Shown one piece after another: positions 54,725 through 64,000 of a stretch of 64,000 bases of DNA. Each line of letters opens with the position of its first letter. The first letter of the stretch is position 1. The translations under genes and the position numbers were made by a program. The notes beneath the pieces were generated by a model. It did no database searches and was not told the origin of the DNA. It was given only the letters and a program-made list of their open reading frames with translations. Where the stretch lies: NCBI RefSeq assembly GCF_027943255.1, contig NC_072894.1, positions 132,237,601-132,301,600 of the forward strand, in the 5' to 3' direction. This DNA comes from Anastrepha obliqua (Eukaryota; Arthropoda; Insecta; Diptera; Tephritidae).

Positions 54725-55473
54725 TTTGAGGATGAAGATACCTGTAAAATTTCGAAAAAAACATTTTTTTTTTTCATAAAATGTTAATATAATCCTTTAA
54801 GAATATGTCAAAAAACTTTAGAACGTAAATTTAAGTATTTCTTATATTATTGATCGTCAACCGTGACAACTCTATTCTTTGCGTTCGAGCGCTGGAAGAG
54901 GTATAGTTACGTTGTATTCAAACTTTAGACGCGTTTTTCTCAAAACTATATTTTTCGAATTGGCGTACACGGTAACTCGAAAAGTTATTGATCTCCCTGA
55001 AATTTTGCACACATCTTTTCTATGATATTACTTTCTATGTGAATTTACAAGTTTTCGAAAATTTTTCGAAAAAATAAGTTTTTCGAAGCAAAAATAGTAG
55101 GAAAATTCGCCTCAAAATTAATTTATTTTTTTTTTGGGAAGCATTTTATTCCGCGAATTTTTTTCATTTTTGTTTAATTCATATCGAAATTATGACATTA
55201 ATAAACAAAAAAAAGTTTTGCTTTATTGTATTCATCACTGACGCCGATGCTACAATGCCCGCCGATTGAGAAGCCACGCTGCGACCTTCGTGGAAGAATT
55301 GAGTATACATCCACCATTTTAAATGATTAAAATAAAAAAAACACTTTACATTATTTTAATGTATAAATAAACTGTATGCCAATTTTGAAAAAAATATATT
55401 GACTTCTTCGTTTTAAATAATTTCAATGAAAATCAGTGAAAATATGGCCGTTTACAAGTATCTGCCCCCTTAA
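54725..55473. mobile_element. TTAA-flanked MITE, copy B (inverted relative to copy A)
   Basis: The reverse complement of this segment aligns with 48291-49015 over its whole length. Shared blocks include CAAAACTATATTTTTCGAAT, GGCGTACAC, TTCTATGTGAATTTACAAG, TGACGCCGATGCTACAATG and ATTGACTTCTTCGTTTTAAA. The right tip reads TTTACAAGTATCTGCCCCCT followed by TAA. The left tip is worn (TTGAGGATGAAGATACCTGT). It is clearly older or more diverged than copy A. Confidence 0.82.
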
Positions 55474-56234
55474 TATCAGTCGAATTTTTTAAATAAAAAT
55501 TATATCAAATCCCAGCCTAATAAGTACTCGCAGAAGCTCAAATATTTATTTATAGCATAAGAATGCATAATCAACAAAGTTGTTTTTCTAATAAGCACCG
55601 CTCCTAAAGAAGAATAAAAAAATTTCTGTCTCCAGTTAGTTAGAACTCGATTTTATGAGGTGTTGTCGGTGAAACTGATACGGAAAAATCCTTTAGAAAA
55701 TTTTTCTTTCTCTTACACCAACAATTGTTTGGCTTACAACTCAAAGAAAAAAACTTCGCAGCATAATTTCATAGTAAAAATTCCATGCTTTTCTTAAAAG
55801 AAAAAAAAAATCAAAAATGTCAAAATCTTAAGATATTAAAAAAAATTAAGAACTTCAAAAATATTTAACAAAAAAATGAAAACCACCGTTAAAATTAATT
55901 AATGTTTTTTATCGAGAAGTATGGAAAAATGTTCTTTTTTTGTTTTCCCTTGGGCCGACGACAATGACTTTAATGTCAAAGAAAAAAATTTGTAGGAGCA
56001 AAAAAATTAGGAAAAAATTTAAAAGAAAGTTCATAAAAATTTGGAAAAAAAATTTGAAAACAAAATTTCGACAAAAATTTTTTTTCAAAAAAATTTCGAC
56101 AAAAATTTAAAGAAAATTTTTTTTTTGTAAAATATATGTATATATTTCTTTTTTATTTTCTTTTCGAACGACAATTATTTTATTTATAATTCAAGAAAAA
56201 AAATTTCACAAAATTTTTAGAATTTTGAATCACT
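55474..56234. other. Low-complexity AT-rich DNA
   Basis: Dominated by AAAATTT/TTTTGAAAA-like runs, especially 55790-56215. No coding or repeat family is recognised. Confidence 0.4.
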
Positions 56235-56352
56235 ATATCTCGGCCGCCGTAGCTAAATGGAATTCGGAGAGAACGAAGTTTGGAATCTCCGTGAAATACC
56301 AAAATAAAAAGACAAATTTTTTCCGATAGCGATCTCCCCTGGGCTGCAATGG
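56235..56352 (+). repeat. tRNA-derived SINE, truncated copy
   Basis: An A-box-like GTAGCTAAATGG at about 56251-56262 and a worn B box, GTTTGGAATCTCC, at about 56279-56291 are followed by the SINE word GTGAAATACCAAAATAAAAA and CTGGGCTGCAATGGCA. It stops at the join with a rosa transposon remnant, the same arrangement as copy 1 at 4850. Confidence 0.6.
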
Positions 56353-56872
56353 CATGGCAATAGGAGAGATTATTAACGATTTTTTATGGCCGGAATTGAA
56401 TAGTATTGATCTGTACAACGTTTATTTTCAGCAAGACGGCGCTACGTGCCACACAAGTAACGAAACCATTGATCTTTTAAGGGAAAAGCTTCCAGATCGT
56501 GTTTTCTCTCGAAGAGGTGATCACAATTGGGCACCGAGATCTTGTGATTTAACACCTTGTGACTTTTTTCTTTGGGGCCACGTGGAAGAGAAGGTCTACG
56601 CCAACAGCACAGGGTCGATTCAAGACCTCAAAGATGGAATTCGTGAGGCTATCGAGGATATAGGGCAGCCACTTTGCAATTCGGCCATGGAAAATTTCAT
56701 GAAAAGGATATTGTCCTGCAAGCGTAGTCGTGCTGGTCATTTGCCTGATGTTATTTTTCACCATTAACGGCATACCTTCCTCTTTATAATGAAATAAACA
56801 TCAGATCATTTGTATTAAAAAATAGTATTTTTCTTTGAACATCAAAATAACACCTCATATTGGAAAACCCTT
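56353..56872 (+). mobile_element. Rosa-type (DD41D) element, 3' portion
   Basis: The right tip in reverse complement is AAGGGTTTTCCAATATGAGG, preceded by TA at 56873-56874. The left part is missing and replaced by the SINE. It encodes the second half of the transposase in one frame. Confidence 0.75.
56354..56767 (+). pseudogene. Rosa-type transposase, C-terminal fragment (137 aa frame)
   Basis: The frame contains VYFQQDGATCHTSNETIDLL with the second catalytic Asp and WAPRSCDLTPCDFFLWGHVE with the third, 41 residues apart (DD41D). The C-terminus is MKRILSCKRSRAGHLPDVIF then HH and a stop at 56765-56767. The first Asp and the DNA-binding half are gone. The Met at 56354 is internal to the original protein and not a real start. 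Confidence 0.8.
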
Positions 56873-59754
56873 TATTTCGGCACCACTAAACATTTCCAAC
56901 TCTTCCCCTTTACTCATTAACGCCATAATAACACATTTTTACCTTCTTCTACCAATATTCTAATGAATACTCATCTTTACAAAGTGAGAAGGTGCTTTGG
57001 AGAAGGAGCCCGAAAAATATAATAAATTTTTCAAAACATTTTTCTAAGATTCTAACCTCTTAAAATTTGTCTTAATTAAAAAGTATTGAACATGATTTGG
57101 CAAGTGTGTGAACGCGGTAGAAAACCAAATGGCGGATATCCAGCATTCTTCCAGAGGCATCTTTCTTTCAATCCACAAATAACAACAATTTCAATGACAA
57201 AATAATGAACCAAAATTGTTTCGATTAAATATAATAACAGTTTGAACACTATGTTGGACATTTTTTTTATTGAATTTCAAAAAAATGGTGCGGTTGTGAG
57301 AAAAAATTGAATAACGCGAAAAACAGCACATGAAGATTGGTAAAATTTCTATTTAAAATCCTACATAGTTTCTAGAAGAAGTCAGTTTTCAATATATAAA
57401 TACATAGTTCAAATTTGAAGTCAGTCGAACAGAATTTATTCGAAATATCAATTGATACATTTTTTATCAATGGAAAAAAAATTAAAGCATGTTAATATAT
57501 TATGGGAGTGTTGTCGACTCAATAGAAAACATTTTTTTTTAAGAATTTTTGTACTAAAAATTGTTTCCGCTTAAGGGAGTTGTCCGTGAGGCGAGAGTAC
57601 ACTGTATATGAGAACAAATCGTAAGGGCATAAATTAATAGTGGTTAGGACAAGTCGCACAGAAGCTGAGCCCGAAAATCCGTGAAATCAGTTGCGATTGG
57701 TAGATAATCGAAATGGCTAAAGACTAAAGGGAAAGTATACAGAGTCTCAGTAGCCTACTTCTAAGTTTCTCTGCGTATACCAGGCTACTAAAAACGTATA
57801 TTATTTTCAACATATTTCAAATCTTTTGAAAGGACTTATCAGCCAAATTTTCACTGCACTTGAAGAGCTCAATTAGCAAGCATCGAAAGCCAACTAATTT
57901 TTATTATATTAATGTATGTAAATATACAAATGGATTTTCAAGGTAAAATTTAGTTTCCAATCAAAAATTGTATGACCTTGTGTGACATTTCAAAGCTTTA
58001 AAAATCTGATAATAATTGGTTTAACTTTAATTTAGCACTAAGTTAATCTCTCGATTTATTTCACTCTGTATTGGTTTTACATTTTTTTCTTACGTGTACA
58101 TATTTTCCTTTTTCCTCAATGCTAAATAAAAATGTGCACGTGTATGTTGTTATTGCAATCACCTTCAATCACTTTCAAAAACAAACCTGCGGTTAAACTG
58201 AGTGCAGTTGGGCATAAATTCTCATAAAACTTGGGCAATTAACCCAGACTCTGGTAACCAATACACTAACAAACACTTATTTTTATGTGAACCACAACAA
58301 ACTCGTGGTTGCAAACAAATGACTGTACTTATAAGCATACATACATAAATACATATTTATGGATGCACGCGGGTATGTATGTGAGAGTGAAAGCAACTAA
58401 AGTCAATTTACCTCAGCCAACGAAGTGTAAAAATTCTCCATACAACTGCCTATAAAATACGAGTAAAGTTTCAAAACACTTTGTAAGACTTTCGATCTCC
58501 ATTCCGCCCTTTTAGCGGAACATACATGCATATGAACTTCCCTCTACAATCATAGGAGAATAGATTTCCCTCTGCAAACAAAGTAAGAGTAGAAGACTTG
58601 AGAAAGAATAGGCATAAAGGGATTAATTGCGCAAAATTAAAGGTAATATATTGTTAAGCAGGTGCACAAGAAGAAGAGAGAAAATGTCAAATATGTAAAA
58701 GGCGAGAGCATAGGAAAATTCGAATATTCTACTTAGACACTTATTTTGTTATTTGGTTTGTTGAAAATATTCACATATATCTATATCTTGTTCTAATAAC
58801 GAAGTGAAAATGGTGCTATAGAATTGTGAACCTTTCTAAGCCATTTCTTTCACAAGGAGAAACTCTGCCATTATGACAGTTAATTTGAGAAGTCATATGC
58901 GGAGTGCGCAGACTGTCAAATTGTATTCAAAAATGTACGTTCAAATGTTCACTAGTACGCAGGTGGCTCAAGAACTAGAAGGTTAAGAAAATGCGCTGCT
59001 TGATGAAGCTTATGCGTTTGGGGGATGTGGGTGTACTTCTTCAAAATGAAGGCATTTGATTTGAGCAAGGTTGCGCCTCGTGCCATGCTAGCCGTGTGAC
59101 CATTGATTTATGGTGGGAAGTGTTTTTTGTCTTCAGTGTTGGATATGTATTTATATGTATTGGCATCCCAAATCATGTCGATTGACTACAAAGAAATTCC
59201 CATGGCAACCGGAGCTACGTACCAAAAAAAATATTTCCAGTTTAAATCCTAGGCTTACAGATTTCTACTCGCATATGCTCCTTTAGATCCAGGAATAAAT
59301 GTAAATTTTGATAATTTAATTAAGGGAATTATTTTTCTTTTTAGGTAAAAGTTTTCAACGTCAAAGTTTTGTGCAGATTTATTCAATTTTAAGACTTTAA
59401 AAGTTGTAAGAAGACATAAAAGGTTTCTGAGTCTAAAGTACAATGTGTGTATGTATGCGTGTATTTACATATGTAAGCGCACAAACATAAATAGTGGTAC
59501 ACTCCCTTGTATGACACACACACACACGCAGCTGAGGAAGCTGTAAACGTGTATTTTATGTTGATTATTTCGTATATTTATTATGTTGCCAACCGATTCG
59601 CCAGCACCACTCGCCTTAGCTGGTAATATTGAATACACGTGCAGACATATATACATACATACATATGTATATGAAATACGGATATTGCGATTTTTTATGT
59701 GTAAGGATAGGCTTATAAATTTCTACTTTTACTCAGACATAACCTAGAATTTAT
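56873..59754. other. Intergenic DNA, nothing recognised
   Basis: AT-rich with ACATACATAAATACATATTT near 58340-58360, CACACACACACACG at about 59516-59529 and ACATACATACATATG near 59653-59667. No frame shows a domain. Confidence 0.4.
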
Positions 59755-60535
59755 GTATTCTCGGCGCACTTTTTTATTTTACCAACGCATCTTATCATTC
59801 CACCCTTTTTTTGGCTTGTCAAAAATCTGCAACCCAGTAGATAAAAGTGAGAGCGGACTCGTAAGCTATAATAGACTCGCAGTTAATTAAACTACCTCCA
59901 GTCTAGGATGGAAGTAATCCATTCTGGGGGCGGTACAAATCTGGGCTCAATAATTTGCGAACGCCCGAAATTTTTTTTTGCATTTTCTTAAAGTATAATA
60001 TCTCGATAATATTGGTTGAAAATTTGAAGTGAGTCCGACAAATACTTTTGGAGTTATTCAACAATTAACAAAGGGCGCTCGCGCGCTTCGGAGCAGATAG
60101 CAAAGCTTTAAGTGGGCTTTTCTCAAAACTATGTTTTTTGAATTTAGGTATTCTCGGCGCACTTTTTTATTTTACCAACGCATCTTATCATTCCACCCTT
60201 TTTTTGGCTTGTCAAAAATCTGCAACCCAGTAGATAAAAGTGAGAGCGGACTCGTAAGCTATAATAGACTCGCAGTTAATTAAACTACCTCCAGTCTAGG
60301 ATGGAAGTAATCCATTCTGGGGGCGGTACAAATCTGGGCTCAATAATTTGCGAACGCCCGAAATTTTTTTTTGCATTTTCTTAAAGTATAATATCTCGAT
60401 AATATTGGTTGAAAATTTGAAGTGAGTCCGACAAATACTTTTGGAGTTATTCAACAATTAACAAAGGGCGCTCGCGCGCTTCGGAGCAGATAGCAAAGCT
60501 TTAAGTGGGCTTTTCTCAAAACTATGTTTTTTGAA
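59755..60535. repeat. Perfect tandem duplication, 388-bp units, 393-bp period
   Basis: 59755-60142 is repeated at 60148-60535 with no difference that I can see, separated by TTTAG. Landmarks repeated at a constant 393-bp offset are ATTCTCGGCGCACTTTTTTA, CAGTCTAGGATGGAAGTAAT, GGGGGCGGTACAAATCTGGG and GGGCGCTCGCGCGCTTCGGA. No protein is encoded. The identity means a very recent event or an assembly duplication. Confidence 0.92.
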
Positions 60536-60707
60536 CTAGTGATGATTATAACTCAAAAACCACTTGGTAGATTTCAATAAAATTTATACTGCTTTTGAAA
60601 AACATAAAAAGCTCGTGCCTGATCGATGGATTTTTTTCCGAAATTTCGATTTTAAAAAATTAAAACAATTAATTGTCGGTATTTTTCCGTGGAATTCAAA
60701 GGGAGAA

Positions 60708-60980
60708 CGTCGGTTCGAATCTCGGTGAAAACACCAAAATTAAGAAAAACATTTTTTTAATAGCGGTCGCCCCTCGGCAGGCAATGGCAAACCACCGAGT
60801 GTATTTCTGCCATGAAAAAGCTCCTCATAAAAATATCTGCCTTTCGTAGTCGGCTTGAAACTGTAGGTCCCTCCATTTGTGGAACAACATCAAAAGGCAC
60901 ACCACAAATAGGAGGAGGAGCTCGGCCAAACACCCAAAAAGGGTGTACGCGCCAATTATATATATATATATATATTTTCC
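60708..60980 (+). repeat. tRNA-derived SINE, copy with intact 3' end
   Basis: The B box GGTTCGAATCTCGG is present at about 60712-60725; the A box is lost. The body words GGCAATGGCAAACCACCGAG, GTATTTCTGCCATGAAAAAG and CACACCACAAATAGGAGGAG follow. The tail is CTCGGCCAAACACCCAAAAA then GGGTGTACGCGCCAATTA and an AT dinucleotide run. The ACACCC/GGGTGT pair can form a hairpin. This copy defines the SINE 3' end best. Confidence 0.8.
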
Positions 60981-62670
60981 CTGAAAATCTGAAAAATATT
61001 TCCTGAGGCCGCCATATTGTTCAGCAGTCCTGCACACCCGTTTTTCGCACTAAGAAAGTAGGTCGCATACAATCACGAAATGAATTTTGAGCAACTAGTA
61101 CCGTTATATGACTATCCCCAATCTTACTCTAGCTTACATGTAGGTTTATGGAGTCTGCGTTGGCATTTCTAAAATTTTTATTTTCAGCCAAAAAAAGAGA
61201 AAATTAATTTTGCGCCCGGCACATCATTCTTGATATTTGCCACACCTAATGGTCTTTAAAGCGCTTGTTGCAAGTTATACGACTATTTATATATAATATA
61301 TACATATGTATACCTATGTAGTTATATATACACTTCATGACACATTAGGGTGCGTGTGCAGTGTACAGAGGTAGCCAAAAACCTTCAAGTCATACCAACT
61401 TTTGTATTTGCGGTTTAGGTAGTGAAGTTTAGGCTCAAAAATTACGATGCAACGCTAAAGAACATATACTCGTATATGTATGTATGCATATATGTACATG
61501 TATATATGCATGTTATTTACGAGTACGTGAGCACACATACACATGAGGCATTTAGGTGTATATTTGGAAAAGTTCCCTGTGGTTGCATATAAAGTTTACC
61601 CAATTCTGGCAGATTTCAATGTTTCTTACCGTTTGCCCCAGTCGCTCTTGCCATCAGTCCGTTCAATTTCTCGTAGTTGTATTTGCCTGACTGCTTGCCA
61701 GTTTCAATGTTGTTGGAAATTTGTGTATGCCACTAGCAGTATTCACAAACAGCAGTAAGCCAAGTAGCTGATTTGCATGGTGCTGCTGCCTCCGAATGTG
61801 CGCACATATTTATTTGTATAAAAATACACACACATGCATGTGTAGATAATCGGTCAAATTTGTGGGCTTCATATTTTAGCGTTTTGCGCTTCGATGCTTT
61901 TGACATTGTCGTACAAACCTTAATAAATATAAATATATGCTGGTGTATGTATCTAAATGTATATAAATATGTAAATGCTATATTGATACATACCTGAATA
62001 CATATTTTTGTACATGGTTTTAGCTTTTCGTGCTTAGTTTTTGACCAGCTATAAAAATCTTTAAATATATTTTTCATCAGACAGAATAATCGAATTTTTT
62101 CTTCCAGAACTAGGTTTCTGAACTAATTTGCACAATTTATTTGAGTCTTTCAGACGAAATAATACAGGAAATTTTATTTGATGTAAAATATTCAAACGAA
62201 AGTCAGGCACAACTTTTTTCAAGGCAAGCACTTTTTAGGTGCACTGATTTCCCTATGTATGTGTACACATAGTTGTTTTTGTATTTGAATCAAGCTACTG
62301 CTCACAAACTTCCTTTTATTAATGTTCTAATGAATCAACCGCAAAATTTGGTTATTCACAATGCAACTGATCCTTAACGAAATCTCGTCGCTAAGCAAGA
62401 TTTGGTGTTTTTGAGAATTTCTTACCGGATAGACTTTGGCAATCAAATTCTAAAATTCGTTAATTGTAATTTGTTTAAAACACTTTCCCTACTAAAATTT
62501 GCCAATTGCTTCTGGGACGATGTTCATAAATTTGGTGTTTCTTCTCATTTGACAATAAATGTTGCTGGCGAAATTTCACGGCTGTGAGGTTAGTACAAGC
62601 CTTAAGGGGGAAAAAAAGTTAAAAAACTGTAGTACAGCTTGCCGAAATGTTGTAGATTTGTGCGTGACTC
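60981..62670. other. Intergenic DNA with simple repeats
   Basis: Contains TATATATAATATATACATAT near 61287-61310, TATGTATGTATGCATATATG near 61477-61497 and CACACACATGCATGTG near 61829-61845. No coding exon is recognised. Confidence 0.4.
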
Positions 62671-62679
62671 TAATTTTGT

Positions 62680-62806
62680 GGAGCCGCTTCTCATAAAAAT
62701 TTAAAAAGCCCCATTTGCCGTTCGGAGACGGCATACAATTCTTCGTCCCTCCAATCATGGAATAAAATCAAGACGCACACCACAATTTGGAGGAAAAGCT
62801 CCGCCA
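62680..62806 (+). repeat. Degenerate SINE copy lacking the terminal hairpin
   Basis: GCCGCTTCTCATAAAAATTT, CCGTTCGGAGACGGC, CCCTCCAATCATGGAATAAA and CAAGACGCACACCACAATTT follow SINE order. The end reads GGAAAAGCTCCGCCAATTAA. The hairpin between the CTC and CGCCAATTA words seen in other copies is missing. Confidence 0.6.
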
Positions 62807-62929
62807 ATTAACTAACAAACTGTACTGACGTTTATGAGACGAATTAAGAAGCATTTGGCGAAAGCCTGCGGTACTAAAAAAACATGATGCATTCTTGGAG
62901 TAAAAGTATAGAAATATATATATAATATA

Positions 62930-62994
62930 TATAATTGGCGCGTACACCCTTTTTGGGTGTTTGGCCGAGCTCCTCCTCGTATTTGTGGTGTGCG
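62930..62994 (-). repeat. SINE 3' end, cut by a hAT insertion
   Basis: In reverse complement this reads CGCACACCACAAATACGAGG, AGGAGCTCGGCCAAACACCC, AAAAAGGGTGTACGCGCCAA and TTATATATATTATA. The remainder of the SINE is absent because the hAT element starts at 62995. If the insertion made an 8-bp duplication it would be GGTGTGCG. Confidence 0.75.
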
Positions 62995-64000
62995 TAGGGA
63001 TGCAAACGATACATCGATGTTTTTGTTAAATATCCATTAGAATGTCAAAACATCGATACATCGATGTTAGTTTGAGCGATGTTTTTACATCGATGTTTTT
63101 TACTTTTGCTTATTTTTATACTGGTTTTTAGGAAACTTATTTTTTAAAGAGATATTAACTTTTTTCATCAAGTGCTTTTCGCTTTTGTAGGTGAGTTTTT
63201 GTGTGAAGAAAACGGTGAGCTGACTAAACTAAACTGATATCGATTTTCAAGAAAGCATGTTTTGAAGGTGTAGATGCAGGGTTACATAAAGTTTACTTCA
63301 AACTTTTACAACCCTGTTTTTATGCAAAGGTTTATCACACTGTCATTTACTACTTCTTATTTGATCACGTTTTTTTATTCTGTTACTGAGAATTCGCTGG
63401 TGGAATCTGCGATTGGAAATACGTATAATTGAAGTTAGTAAGTACAAACAAAATTGTTTTCATAGTATACAGTTTTCTTTAACACGCAACTCCAATAAAA
63501 TGTCTATTTCGCCATATAAAACGGATTGCTTTACTATATTCCAGTGCGAACGAGGGTTTGTGTGTATATATCTGTATGTATGGTAAGTTTAGTGCGATAT
63601 AAACATATGTTAGTGAATTTGTTAATTTTTTACTTACATAATATAATATTTAGATCCCGAAATGAAATCTTCTAAATTCAAAAGTAAAGTCTGGACCTTC
63701 TTTAAAAAAAATCCAGACAGTTCCGCCACTTGTAAACTCTGCAATAAGAATTTAAGGACATCGGGTAATACATCAAACCTTCGATGCCATGTTGAGAACG
63801 TGCATAAACAAACCTTACCACGAACTCAATCGGACGATAATGACGAATGCTGTGCAGAATTTATTCCACATTCGCTACCAAAACAACGAAAAATTTATGA
63901 AATAATTACAACGCCAAAGGATTCATCATCAACTGCTAAAACAACTGCTTTATCTTCAGGTTCTAGTGAGGTATATGAGATTATAAATGAATCAGAACGT
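62995..64000 (+). mobile_element. Second hAT element, 5' part, continues past the window end
   Basis: The left tip TAGGGATGCAAACGATACAT has the TAGGGATG start common in hAT elements. Five or so CATCGATG/GCGATG motifs follow within 110 bp (63010, 63051, 63061, 63090), as in the element at 29857. A BED zinc-finger transposase start lies at 63662. The right end is outside the window. Confidence 0.75.
63662..64000 (+). CDS. hAT transposase N-terminus with BED zinc finger (partial)
   Basis: The open frame from the ATG at 63662 runs off the window (113 codons seen). VWTFFKKNPDSSATCKLCNK then LRTSGNTSNLRCHVENVH give a BED finger with C-2-C-15-H-4-H spacing, identical in layout to the transposase at 30027. 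The ATG is preceded by TAATATTTAG at 63644-63653, a plausible splice acceptor. An upstream exon ending TGTATG/GTAAGT at 63582 would add MYDPE in frame, as in the other hAT element, whose first exon is also tiny. That upstream exon is inference. Whether the gene is intact cannot be judged here. Confidence 0.72.
   Translation, partial: MKSSKFKSKVWTFFKKNPDSSATCKLCNKNLRTSGNTSNLRCHVENVHKQTLPRTQSDDNDECCAEFIPHSLPKQRKIYEIITTPKDSSSTAKTTALSSGSSEVYEIINESER

Noticed and set aside
1..64000. CRISPR arrays, bacterial operons or riboswitches
   Set aside because: The DNA is a fly nuclear sequence with introns and animal transposons; no spaced direct-repeat arrays of CRISPR type are present.

Overview
The window is eukaryotic nuclear DNA from a higher fly, most probably a tephritid fruit fly. 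The sequence shows AT-rich DNA full of short ACATACATATGTA-type runs, spliced genes with short GTAAGT/CAG introns, CAG/CAA-rich coding sequence, and dense dipteran transposons: mariner, DD41D 'rosa'-type elements, LOA, jockey and RTE-like non-LTR elements, hAT elements and a tRNA-derived SINE. The rosa group was described from Ceratitis rosa and related tephritids, which is the main reason for the family-level guess. The species cannot be fixed from the sequence alone.

I see one convincing host gene. It is a plus-strand MADF-BESS protein in three coding exons (41324-42883, 45650-45793, 45904-46680) with perfect phase-0 GT/AG junctions. It has a long CAA/CAG-rich leader before it and an AT-rich 3' untranslated region to about 47650. 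Its reading frame stays open for 292 codons upstream of the first ATG, so the true start is unsettled. Nearly everything else I can name is mobile.

Layout. 1892-2575: deleted rosa element. 4850-5553: SINE joined to a rosa remnant. 6593-7236: MITE copies, one split by a 5'-truncated LINE with a 10-bp target duplication. 9078-10357: mariner with an apparently intact transposase. 15987-17267: decayed mariner with both ends. 17324-23947: a deleted rosa element containing a jockey fragment and a near-complete LOA retrotransposon (18785-23897, 11-bp duplication). 24000-24550: possible R1-like tail. 26130-26800: RTE-like remnant. 27183-28116: rosa element. 29320-32660: reverse-strand RTE-like pseudogene split by a hAT element (29857-32232, 8-bp duplication) whose spliced transposase of 612 codons is open. 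32906-33540: GC-rich mariner remnant. 40448-47650: host gene. 48295-49011 and 54725-55473: two copies of a TTAA-flanked MITE in opposite orientation. 49790-50206: inverted repeat. 50285-50700 and 52915-53640: jockey tails. 56235-56872: SINE joined to a rosa remnant. 59755-60535: 388-bp segment in perfect tandem duplicate. 60700-62994: three SINE copies, the last cut by a second hAT element that runs off the window end.

The most interesting pattern links two unrelated-looking repeats. The SINE 3' end and the 3' end of the LINE at 6956-7205 share CTCGGCCAA and CGCGCCAATTA at identical spacing. Between them lie different sequences that each fold into a 6-bp hairpin. This is what a SINE borrowing the recognition structure of its LINE partner would look like. 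Second, the two hAT elements share many CATCGATG repeats near their ends although their outermost tips differ.
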